Of a DNA stretch of 64,000 bases, positions 26,911-35,800 are shown piece by piece; the first letter of the stretch is position 1, and each line of letters begins with the position of its first letter. Below the pieces are notes generated by a model that made no database searches, was not told the DNA's origin, and worked only from the letters and a program-made list of their open reading frames with translations. The translations under genes and the position numbers were made by a program. The stretch lies in the NCBI GenBank assembly GCA_016714645.1, contig JADKCI010000005.1, forward strand, positions 248,001-312,000, read 5' to 3'. The stretch is from Chromatiaceae bacterium. Its GTDB lineage: Bacteria > Pseudomonadota > Gammaproteobacteria > Chromatiales > Chromatiaceae.

Positions 26911-27809
26911 GAGTGCTTGCCGCCGTGACGCTTATCCATCCACTGGAATGGCAGGCACATTTTGGTAACCTGCTCGTAAACCGCAGAGCCCTGCCCGGTC
27001 AGCAGCTCTTGCGTCTTGAGCACGATCAGATACTCGTAGAGGGCCATTAGCCGGCAATAGGTCAGGCCCGCGTGGCCATCCAGAAAGCCACGGCGCAGCA
27101 GGTACATGTAGAGAAAGCGCAGCGAAGGACGAAACGGCAAGCGGTAGGACAAGGCCTTCAGGGTGCGACGGTAGCGGGTCTGATCCCGCGACCACAAACC
27201 GCCCCAATCGATATCCCAGTCACCAGCCAACCGCCGCACCGTTTCGCTCGCCTCGTCACTGGCATAGCGGTTGTGCTTCTCAAACCACTCGGTGAGGCCC
27301 TTGGAGAAGGAATAGTGCAGATAGGGCTCGGCCAGGGTACCGACACGCCCTGGCGCCAAATCCTCGCGCTGGCCGTGGCCAACCTGTTTGAAGCGGAACC
27401 GTTCGCGATACCCAAGCCTGACCTGATAACTGGGGTAAAGACCCGAATAGCGCAGCCAGCGTCCGCGGAACATCATCTTGGAGGGGATGCGATAGGCATC
27501 GGCCAGCCCAGTCTGGATGGCCCCCCGCATTTCGGCCCGCAAGGCGGGCGTGACGATCTCGTCGGCATCCAAATGCAGGATCCAGTCGTGCTTGAAGTCG
27601 ATGTGGTCCAAGGCATGGTTACGCTGTCCGGCGAAGGAATCGAAGGCCCGCTGATAGACGCGCGCCCCCAAGCGCTCGGCCACGGCGACGGTGTCGTCCT
27701 GGCTGAAGGAGTCGAGGACCACCACATCGTCCGACCAGGCGACAGCGGCGAGGCAGGCCGGCAGATTGGCTGCTTCGTTGAGGGTCAGGAACAGGACGGA
27801 GATGCTCAT
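26907..27809 (-). CDS. family 2 glycosyltransferase (WaaE/KdtX-like)
   Basis: 300 aa from the ATG at 27809, which overlaps the stop of the carbamoyltransferase gene (ATGA). Key blocks are SISVLFLTLNEAANL, VVVLDSFSQDDTV and the metal site WILHLDADEIVTP, followed by GRWLRYSGLYPSYQVRL, all typical of the WaaE-like lipopolysaccharide core/heptosyl-type GT2 group. A hydrophobic amphipathic region near the C-terminus may associate with the membrane. It also overlaps the downstream GT2 by four bases, so three genes are coupled. Confidence 0.88.
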   Translation of the reverse strand: MSISVLFLTLNEAANLPACLAAVAWSDDVVVLDSFSQDDTVAVAERLGARVYQRAFDSFAGQRNHALDHIDFKHDWILHLDADEIVTPALRAEMRGAIQTGLADAYRIPSKMMFRGRWLRYSGLYPSYQVRLGYRERFRFKQVGHGQREDLAPGRVGTLAEPYLHYSFSKGLTEWFEKHNRYASDEASETVRRLAGDWDIDWGGLWSRDQTRYRRTLKALSYRLPFRPSLRFLYMYLLRRGFLDGHAGLTYCRLMALYEYLIVLKTQELLTGQGSAVYEQVTKMCLPFQWMDKRHGGKHS

Positions 27810-29554
27810 GAGGATTTTAGCAACAGATACCGCCCCAAACAAAGCGCATCCATATCCGTGCGCTTGAAGCAGTCCAGGGCCTGCTCGGGGGTGTCCACGA
27901 TGGGCTCGTTCTCGTTGAAACTGGTGTTAAGCACCATGCCCACGCCGGTCTTGCGCCGGAAGGCGTCGATAAGCTGGTAATAGAGAGGGTTGCTGGCCCG
28001 GTCAACCGTTTGCAGGCGTCCGGTGCCGTCGACATGGGTCACCGCCGGCAGGCGGTCACGCCACTCGTGGCGGATCTTGACTACGTGCATCATGAAGGGG
28101 CTGTCCACCCTTTGCTCGAAATAGGTCGGCACCATTTCCTTCAGCACGCTCGGCGCGAAGGGCCGGAAGGATTCGCGACGCTTGATCTTGGCATTGAGGG
28201 TGTCCTTCATGGTCGGGATGGCGGGATTGGCCAGGATGGAACGGTTGCCCAAGGCGCGCGGCCCCCACTCACCGCGGCCCTGGTACCAGCCGGTAACCAA
28301 CCCGTCGGCGATCAGGCCCGCCGCCGCCTCCACCAGCTCGGGCTCATCGGCACAAACACGCACCGCGAATCCGCTGGCCTCGGCCACCGTTCGGATGCGG
28401 TCGTCCGAGTAGCCAGGCCCCCAGAAGGCATGCTGCATGTGGAAGCGTTCCGATCGACCCAAGACGGTATGCCAGCAATAAAAAGCCGCGCCCAGGCAGG
28501 TGCCGTCGTCCGAGGCCGCCGCCTGGAGATAATGCTCCTTGAAGGGCGTTTCGCGCTGGATGCGGGCGTTGGCCACGCCATTCAGTGCACAGCCGCCCGC
28601 CATCGCCAGGCGCCTGGTCGGGACACGCGACTGAAGGCGCGTCAGACAGTGCATGGCCGCCTCCTCGAAGCGGATCTGCGTGGATCGGGCGATATCCTTC
28701 TCTCGCTGGGTGAGTGGATCGGCGCGCCGGCGGGGCGCGCCCAGCGCCTCGGACAGGCGGTCGGTGTAGAAGCGACCCATCAGGATCCGCCGCGTCTCAT
28801 CAACCGCCCCGCTCTCCCCCCCCGCGTGCATCCCAAAGTAATCAGGTGCCAATCGATACCAGTGCCGGTCATCCAGCCGCACCAGCTCGCGCATCAGATC
28901 GCCGTAGCGGTCCTGGCCATAGGGCGCCAGACCCATCACCTTGTATTCCTCGCCGAATTCATCGAAGCCGATGAACTGGCACAGGGCGGTGTAGAAGAAA
29001 CCCAGGCTGTGCGGCAGGGTGACCCTGTCAAGCACCTCGATACGGGTCCCCTCGCAGCGGGCGGCCATCATACTGGCAAAGTCACCGGAGGCGTCGTACG
29101 AAAAGCCGGCCGTCAGGTCCTCGAAGGGCGACAGATAATAGGCGCTGGCGATATGGGCCAGATGATGCTCGACGCTGACCGTCTCGAACCGGACCCTGGC
29201 CGGGTCCTCGTCGCAGACCTCGGCGAGCTGCTCCAGGGTGCCCTGGGTACGCCGGTTGCGCCTCAGATGCTCGATCACGGCCCCGGCGGCCTTGAGGGGA
29301 TGCTGGGCGACATAGGCCATTTTGGCCGCCCGGTTGGCCTTGGGGTCCCGCGCCAGGGCGACATGAGTGACGTCCGCCAGCCGCAGACCCGCGTCCGCGA
29401 GCAGGCGGCGGATCGCCTGGGCGGGAAAGGCCGGGCTGTGCTTTTGGCGCTCGCCCAGGCGCTCTTCCGCCACCGCACCGACGAGTTGACCGTCGACCAC
29501 CAGGCAGGCGGCGGAGTCGGCGTGGAAGGCATTGAAACCGAGGATGACGTTCAT
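27806..29554 (-). CDS. carbamoyltransferase, NodU/CmcH family
   Basis: 582 aa from the ATG at 29554 (a GTG or longer start up to 29584 is possible). The N-terminal kinase-like fold opens with ILGFNAFHADSAACLV and holds AVAEERLGERQKH and the metal-binding SVEHHLAHIASAYY. The C-terminal YrdC-like carbamoylation part has GGCALNGVANA, GEWGPRALGNRSI and NTSFNENEPIV. The enzyme transfers a carbamoyl group from carbamoyl phosphate, via carbamoyl-adenylate, to a hydroxyl, here probably on a sugar of the surface glycan. It is coupled to the downstream WaaE-like GT. Confidence 0.92.
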   Translation of the reverse strand: MNVILGFNAFHADSAACLVVDGQLVGAVAEERLGERQKHSPAFPAQAIRRLLADAGLRLADVTHVALARDPKANRAAKMAYVAQHPLKAAGAVIEHLRRNRRTQGTLEQLAEVCDEDPARVRFETVSVEHHLAHIASAYYLSPFEDLTAGFSYDASGDFASMMAARCEGTRIEVLDRVTLPHSLGFFYTALCQFIGFDEFGEEYKVMGLAPYGQDRYGDLMRELVRLDDRHWYRLAPDYFGMHAGGESGAVDETRRILMGRFYTDRLSEALGAPRRRADPLTQREKDIARSTQIRFEEAAMHCLTRLQSRVPTRRLAMAGGCALNGVANARIQRETPFKEHYLQAAASDDGTCLGAAFYCWHTVLGRSERFHMQHAFWGPGYSDDRIRTVAEASGFAVRVCADEPELVEAAAGLIADGLVTGWYQGRGEWGPRALGNRSILANPAIPTMKDTLNAKIKRRESFRPFAPSVLKEMVPTYFEQRVDSPFMMHVVKIRHEWRDRLPAVTHVDGTGRLQTVDRASNPLYYQLIDAFRRKTGVGMVLNTSFNENEPIVDTPEQALDCFKRTDMDALCLGRYLLLKSS

Positions 29555-29607
29555 CGGGCAGGGTCCGTTAGCAGGTACAGGCACATCGCCTGGGCAAGGA
29601 GCCCGAG

Positions 29608-30792
29608 TCAGTCGAGCTGGACGCAGTCGGGACGGTCACCCTGGCCGAGCAGCCACCGATACAAGTCCAGGGTTTGCCCGGCGATCACCTCCCAGTCGAA
29701 ACGCCGCACATAGGCTCGGCCGCGCTCGCCCATGGCCCGGCGTTCGGCGTCGCTCAGCGCCATGGCCTCACGCAGGGCCAATACCAGCGGGGGGACCCCG
29801 GTCTCGATCCACCAGCCACAGCCGTGGGTCTCCAGATCCGCCCAAGGGGCGCCGCGGGTGGTGATCACCGGCACCCCGGCGGCCAGGGCCTCGGCCACGA
29901 CCAGGCCGAAATTCTCGCTGAAGGTGGGCAGCACGAAGAGATCCGCCTCGCGATAAAGCGCCGCCTTCGCCTCATCCTCCATCGGGCCAACATAGTCGAT
30001 GACGGCCTCCAGGCCTAACTGCCCCACCAGGCGCGTCGCCTCGCCCCCATGCCCGCCCTCGTCGGGCCCGGCGATGCGCAGCCGCCAGCCCACCGGGGCC
30101 AACTGGCTCCAGGCCCGCACCAGGTCCAGCACGCCCTTCTTCGGATGCAGGCGCGACAAAAACAGCGCCACACGCTCGCGGTTGCCCGGCCGACGGTCTG
30201 ACCCCCTCGACAAGGGGGTCATGGCCGGCAAGGTCACTCCGTTCGGGATCACCGCCACCGGCTGATGCAAACCGAGGCGGCGCAGATGCTCGTATTCCAT
30301 CACGGCGGTGGCAACGAAGGCCCGTGCCGTTTCGAGATCCCGCCGCTGAAACAGCCGCAGCGCCAGCCGCTTCTTCAATGGCTTCTGACTCAGGGCCCAG
30401 GGCTCGAGCATGCCCCGCGGATGAATGATCAGCGGCACGCCCCAGGTGCGAGCAGCCCGCGCGGCCCAGTGGTTGACCGGGTGCCAGACACCATGGCTAT
30501 GGATGAGGGCGGGCCGTGCCGAAGAGCCCACGCCCAGCAACCCCCACCGGAATGGCAGACCCAGCGCCAAGGCCAACCGGGAGCGGCTGGTGACGACCCG
30601 CCGCGTGACTCGCGGCTCGGCCGATGGAGTCATTGGCCCCTCCCGGGCGCCCTGGCCCAAGAGACAGATTGCGAAACGCGGGCACCGCGCCAGGGCATCG
30701 GTGAGGGCCACCAGGGTGCGCGAGGGGCCACCGTGCCGGGGGTTGAGACTGGGGATGCAATGAAACACCCGGCTGGAGTTTGGTTCCTCCAT
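29608..30792 (-). CDS. family 4 (GT-B) glycosyltransferase
   Basis: 394 aa. The opening VFHCIPSLNPRHGGPSRTL has the GT4 glycine-rich loop; HSHGVWHPVNHWAARAA and HPRGMLEPWAL are characteristic of the WcaC/WbaZ-like group. The donor domain shows LFLSRLHPKKGVLDL, IAGPDEGGH and the PTFSENFGLVVAEALAAGVPVI block. It is the first gene of the minus-strand run that continues to the O-antigen ligase and diverges from the nucleotidyltransferase at 31.3 kb. Confidence 0.9.
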   Translation of the reverse strand: MEEPNSSRVFHCIPSLNPRHGGPSRTLVALTDALARCPRFAICLLGQGAREGPMTPSAEPRVTRRVVTSRSRLALALGLPFRWGLLGVGSSARPALIHSHGVWHPVNHWAARAARTWGVPLIIHPRGMLEPWALSQKPLKKRLALRLFQRRDLETARAFVATAVMEYEHLRRLGLHQPVAVIPNGVTLPAMTPLSRGSDRRPGNRERVALFLSRLHPKKGVLDLVRAWSQLAPVGWRLRIAGPDEGGHGGEATRLVGQLGLEAVIDYVGPMEDEAKAALYREADLFVLPTFSENFGLVVAEALAAGVPVITTRGAPWADLETHGCGWWIETGVPPLVLALREAMALSDAERRAMGERGRAYVRRFDWEVIAGQTLDLYRWLLGQGDRPDCVQLD

Positions 30793-31279
30793 CAGGCCCC
30801 TCCCCCCTGCACTCTGTCAAGCATCCGGTTCTACCGCTTCTGGAGCAACTGCTCGATTAGGGGCGTTTTAGTCGCCCAGGGGTCGTTCTTGCAGGGGACG
30901 CCGTCGCTCAAGGGGGCGCGGGAGCTGTCCGGTCGGGTCTCGGGCACGCTACCGCCCTACCGTGACATGGACGGTACGGGGTGCGGGGCCATTTGCCAGG
31001 GCTTGTTTGGGCAAGCTGAGTCGTGCGTTCAGCCCGGAACGCGGGCGCATGTAACCATGGGGGGGGGGGTTAGTCAACTCGATCGTGGGATCTCCCAGGA
31101 TAAGTTGCCGCCGTACCTGGGCATCTATTGGTTCAAGTACAATCATCCCAAGTCCCATGACAAAATCCCAGTTCGCCCAGCTACTCGCCGATGTGCCCCC
31201 ACCGGGGCGCCTTACTGTTATCTCCTCGGCGGTACCGGCGCGACCATCCAACCAAGGGCTTAAATGGGGTACGGGGGTG
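30793..31279. other. divergent intergenic region with G11 tract
   Basis: 487 bases separating the glycan genes (minus) from the peptide island (plus). It must hold promoters for both sides. It contains an eleven-base G homopolymer at 31059-31069 and the 19-bp motif at 30943-30961. Frames here are open on the plus strand but have no recognisable protein content. Confidence 0.5.
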
Positions 31280-32059
31280 ATGACGTTAGAAACCCAAAAA
31301 TTTTTGTCCAGGCAGGGTCAAGCCTTGGGCGAGTCGATGCTCGATGAATATCGGTTGAATAATCTGGGGAAAGAATTTGCGGCACGCAACCTGGCACCCG
31401 TGATCGTCAAAGGGCAGGCGATCGTCGACTTAGCCTTTCCCAAGGACGAGTTTCGCTTGTCGTCTGACATTGACCTGTTGGTGGGTGATGACGCGGAACC
31501 TATTGCCACGGCGCTGACAGAGATTGGCTATGAAGAAGATACGCCACACTCGCGCCATTTTCGGTTCGGGGAGCGCGCATTCCATCAGCATGAAAAGCGG
31601 CTACCCGCTTGGGTTGAAGTGCATCGCTGCCTGGACAAGATTCTGCTCCGCCCCATTCCGTATGCCGAGATCCTTGCGCGCGCCAACCCATCGGGCAGAA
31701 AGGGTTTCCGTTACCCTACGATCGAAGACCTGTTGTTATTGGTCGTTCTCCACGCCAGCGCCGATCCCCATTTTCATCCGGAAAGGGTCCAGCGCGATCT
31801 GCGGTTTCTCATCGGCCATGGCAAGCCCGACATGGATATCGTCTGGTTACGGGCCCACCAGTGGGAGTTGGCGCGGGCGTTGCGGCGGCTGTTGAGCGGG
31901 CGACACCCGCAAACAGCCCCCACCCCCGGCGGGTGGTCGGCATCAAAGACGGCAAGCTACCTCATGGGTCAATTGCTGTGGCACGACAGTCCGCTTACCG
32001 TCTTGCGCGGTCTCGCAAAATATGCCCTGGCACGCGCGCGGGATCGGCTCTGGCCTTAA
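31280..32059 (+). CDS. nucleotidyltransferase family protein (NTP_transf_5-like)
   Basis: 259 aa from the ATG at 31280, chosen for the ACGGGGGTG upstream; longer starts at 31085 and 31157 exist but lack ribosome-binding sites. Conserved features are FAARNLAPVIVKGQAIVDL and the metal-binding SSDIDLLVG (D-x-D), then a VEVHRCLD-like strand supplying the third acidic residue, and a helical C-terminal half with LLLLVVLHASAD. This uncharacterised family often lies beside PqqD-like and peptide-modification genes. It converges on the PqqD gene at 32.1 kb. The substrate is unknown. A fragment of a related gene lies at 40981-41154. Confidence 0.75.
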   Translation: MTLETQKFLSRQGQALGESMLDEYRLNNLGKEFAARNLAPVIVKGQAIVDLAFPKDEFRLSSDIDLLVGDDAEPIATALTEIGYEEDTPHSRHFRFGERAFHQHEKRLPAWVEVHRCLDKILLRPIPYAEILARANPSGRKGFRYPTIEDLLLLVVLHASADPHFHPERVQRDLRFLIGHGKPDMDIVWLRAHQWELARALRRLLSGRHPQTAPTPGGWSASKTASYLMGQLLWHDSPLTVLRGLAKYALARARDRLWP

Positions 32060-32109
32060 AAGAAGGCAACCCCGTGGCCTAGCCGAGGGTCGATACCGAT
32101 CACCTTACC

Positions 32110-32382
32110 TTACGCCAGGCTGATCACCCCCTGGGCCATCAGCTCTTGCGCCAGCTTCAGGGTGTCCCGTTCCAGCTCTTCCCGCGAGACATCGTATTCG
32201 TCTAGCATCAGGTCGCGAATCTCGGCGAGGGTCTTGCCCTCGCCCATCAGCTCCCAGATCCGCGCCCCGACCGGGTCGAGGCCGAAGTAGGTCCCGCTGG
32301 CGAGGTCCAGGATCACCGTCTCGTCGCCCACCGTGCGTGCCATCACCTGCGGCGGGATACACACCCAATCCGACAAATTCAT
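32110..32382 (-). CDS. PqqD-like peptide chaperone (RiPP recognition element) 1
   Basis: 90 aa. The winged-helix PqqD fold is recognisable from DETVILDLASGTYFGLDPVG, then ARIWELMGEGKTLAEI and a C-terminal helix pair ending LAQELMAQGVISLA. In RiPP pathways such proteins bind the precursor leader and present it to modifying enzymes. It lies about 210 bases downstream of the candidate precursor gene on the same strand, and the YxxP motif of that leader is the kind recognised by PqqD-like proteins in lasso-peptide systems. Confidence 0.85.
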   Translation of the reverse strand: MNLSDWVCIPPQVMARTVGDETVILDLASGTYFGLDPVGARIWELMGEGKTLAEIRDLMLDEYDVSREELERDTLKLAQELMAQGVISLA

Positions 32383-32593
32383 ACTGTAACGCCCTCCTCG
32401 CCCGCATGTTCCACAATAGCCGGCGGACTTTCAGGTTTCGGGCCGTTGGTCGGCATCCCGTGCCGACGGCGATGCCCAGCGGGGTACCGCTCTCATGAAA
32501 ACCTGCCCGGCTTGGCGTCGGTGCTGACCGCGAGATCGCGGCGGCAAGGGATTGCCGCCCTAGGCGCTAGAGGCGTCGTCTCGTCTGGGTGTG

Positions 32594-32767
32594 CTAAGAG
32601 GCAATCGGGCCGGAAGGGCAATTAATCGGATTGCCTTTGGAGGTGCCACCCCGACAAACGGCGGCAACCGCCTCCAGGGGTTCCCTGGAAAGGATACGGG
32701 GGGGCTCGTAGGACCTCTTCTTCGGCTCACCAGTGGCTTCGGTTTCGGGGTGGGATGGCTGGGTCAT
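32594..32767 (-). CDS. candidate RiPP precursor peptide, 57 aa
   Basis: 57 aa starting at the ATG at 32767, 38 bases after the stop of the C25 protease gene on the same strand. A charged N-terminal leader is followed by a Y20-E-P-P23 (YxxP) motif, then an EPLE stretch (E29-E32) and hydrophobic VAAV leading to C38-R-G40-G41. The presumed core (residues ~42-57) has small/polar residues, C50 and a terminal Ser. The two Cys and the Ser/Thr could be modified. A longer in-frame start at 32935 would overlap the C25 gene. No signal peptide is seen. The role is inferred from sequence style and neighbours; ribosome-binding site is weak. Confidence 0.6.
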   Translation of the reverse strand: MTQPSHPETEATGEPKKRSYEPPRILSREPLEAVAAVCRGGTSKGNPINCPSGPIAS

Positions 32768-32805
32768 GGTGTACTTCACACTCGTGGTGCCTGGGATTGG
32801 TCTGG

Positions 32806-35800
32806 TCAATGGGTCAACTGCAAGGCCGGGTCGCCGAGCAGGCTGTACACGCGGAGCATGTATGCGGGCATGTCGACTCGCCCGGTGTTTTCCTGGAGCG
32901 ACTGCTGGACCGCCTCGCCCAGGGTCGGAACCCATCGCTGGAAGACCGCATCGAAAAGGCTTCCATTCAGGTCCACGGCGGGCCCATTCAGCGATAGCCC
33001 CGTTGGCGACCAGACGGCGATCGCCCCACCATCCGCATCGAGGGCCAAACGCGCGCCCAGTGGGGCATAGCCGGGGACCTCGAACCGGTTTGCAGCGCAG
33101 GTCAGGGCGCTGATCACCGGCAGCCGGCCGGTGCTGCTCAGGACACCCAGATCGTCGACAGTCAACAGCCCTTGCGAGCTGAATCGGTCGATACCGCCGT
33201 GGCCCAGATAGTTGACCCAGCCGGTCCCCTGGTTCATGCCTGCAAACAGCAGGGACCGTGCCGTGCCGATGGGGTTCTGGTCGAGATAAATCCGGGTGAC
33301 GGCCACCTCGGCCGGCAGCAACTGCGCCACCTGGTCGCTATTGTTGGGGAAGTCTCCGGCGGCGCCATCCGCATTGTCCGCTAGCAGCATCGCGCCGGCC
33401 AGGTCCAGCGGTCCCGCAGTCGCTTCATAGGTGCCGACCTTGGTGAGATAGGTTTGGATCTCCGCCGGGGTCGCAGCAGCGATGCGACCAATCGGGATGT
33501 CCGGTGCGCCGTCGCCGTCGAAATCCACAAGGCAGTTGTCGCAGCCGAACAGGCCGTTGGGGGTGGACGTCATCAAGGTGGGCGCCTGGGGCTCGCCGCG
33601 CCCTCCGAGGTCCCGGTAATCAAAGCTACCCATGCCAGCCAGGACGACGTAGCGCACGCCCCAGGTCCCGCTGACATGGCGGAGGAACTCGCGCAAGGCC
33701 TCTGGGCTAGCGATGCCCCAGTTGAAGCTGTCGTAGATCTCGTCTGTGCCCACGACCCGGCTGGACAGGCCCTTCGTCTGCCGGTAGTCCGCCAACTGTT
33801 GGGCGGCGTCACGCAAACCCGGCGGGGCAATGACCAAGTAATCCACCGGATCGGTGGCAAGCTGGAGATCAGCGGCGGTCATTGACACCGGCGCTGCGGC
33901 GGCAATGGCCGCGCTGGACAATGCCAGATAGCGCGCACTCAGCTTGGCGTTGAAGGTGACGCCTTGGCCCACCGCACCGGGGGCCAGGGTCACGGCCGTC
34001 AGGTGCCGTGGGGTCTTGGGATCCGTGATGTCGAAGACATGGATCTCGCCGGAGCTGAAGCCGTCCACGGCGAGGGGGCCGGTGACCTCGGCACTCAGCG
34101 TCAGCCGATCGCCAACGGCCCGCGCCAAGCGGCGGTACTGCACCGCAATGCGGTCCAGGTAGAACATGTTTTCGGTGCCACCTAGGGCCCGAACCTCGAC
34201 GAGGTTGTCGCCACTCTGGAGCTGGCTGGTCGGTACGGGGATGCGCAGCTCGTAGTTCGTCAGCCCTTCCCAGGACCCCCCACCAAGGGAATGACCATTG
34301 ATCGACACAGTCACCGGGTGTGCGCCCAGACCCGCGCCCTTGAGGAACACCCGGAGCAGGCCGTCGCCCGCCACGTTGGGCAGTGGGATGGTGAAGCTCT
34401 TCGCGCTCCACCCGTCAATACCGCCGCCGATAAAGCCATCCCAGTACCAGTAATCGCTCCCGGGGTCCGTCGCTACCACCGTCGCGGCGAAGCGGTCCTG
34501 CTCGGCCCAGAGAGTGTCGGCGAAGCTGCCCGCTATCATTGGCTCCGGCGCGGTTTCCTTGACCGGTGAGCCTTTCATCCGGACACCGACCTGTGCGACC
34601 CGCACCCGATACAGGTTGTCCAGGGTGTACAGGCTATCGATGGGCTCGCCGTAGAAGTAGATTCCAGCGTTGCCGGCCGCCGGCATCCAGGCCACGTCCC
34701 GGCCGCCCGTCGTGAGCTGCAGCTCCGCCCGCTTTATCCATCTGACGACGGCCGCCTCGGTGCGCCCAAGGACCCTGGCCAGGTCGGCGGCGCTGGCATA
34801 GTAGAGGCCATCCGCCTGGACGGGGATCTGCACCGAGTCCGAGCTGAGGCTCGCGGCCAGGACGACCGCCTGTGCACCCTGGGCGATCCCGGCATCTTCG
34901 ATCCCGAAGGCCAGGGCCTGGCGATTCCGCCCCGTCTTGTTCCCATGAGCGATTGCCCTGTACCTGCGCTCCGGGTCATCAATGCCTTGATCGGACTCGA
35001 TCACCGGCGATGCTCCCTGAAGCACCGCCCGCGCGAGCGCCCGTGCCGGCTCGGCCGGTGTCACCTTGAAAGGCCCGTGCGTTCGGGTACCGCCCCACAC
35101 CTCCTGCTCCACCAGGCGATAGCTGTAGCCCTGTCCAGGCCAGGCGCCGGGATCGACGTAGCTGTAGCTGCCGCCCTGGGGTGAGGTGATGAGCGCCGGC
35201 AGCAGCTCGTCGTTGACGCGCTCGTAGTCGCCGAGGATAGGATCGAGCCGCTCGACGTGGAAGCCGGCCGTCCCCAGTTCGAAGGCGGTCTCCCATGTCA
35301 GAAGGACCTGTCCGCCGTCGGCGGTCGCCCCGAATCGCGACACGCTGGCCAGGGTGACTTTGCAGGTCGCGCCGGAGCCGACGCCGGGGATCTGACTTTC
35401 GGCGAGCGTGGCATTAGCCACGCCGGTCGCGCCGGGGGTGGCGTTGAACGCGATGGCGCTAGTGGTTGTAGTACCGTTGGCACCGCCGGCCACACTGGTG
35501 GAACCGGCGGAGCTGGAGAGGTAGGTCACGCCGCCCGCGCCGCCCCCACCGGGACCGTGCGCAACCCCGGTGGGGTCGGCGTCCGTACCGTTCGCCCCAT
35601 TGGCGTTGACTGTCAGGCTGGTCAACACGCCGGTGCGGGCGAAGACCAGCACGCTGCCCCCAGCGCCGCCACCGCCGCCGCCATCGTTGGCTGGCGTGAC
35701 CCCGACCCCGCCGTTGGCGCTCAGGGTCCCGGTGCCGGTGACGCCGTTGGCGCGGACCAAGATGATGCCGCCGCCCTGCCCCCCGCTTGACGCGTTGGTG

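Noticed and set aside
28010..29713. 567-codon plus-strand open frame
   Set aside because: It is antisense to the well-supported carbamoyltransferase and has no recognisable domain; long shadow frames are expected in high-GC DNA.
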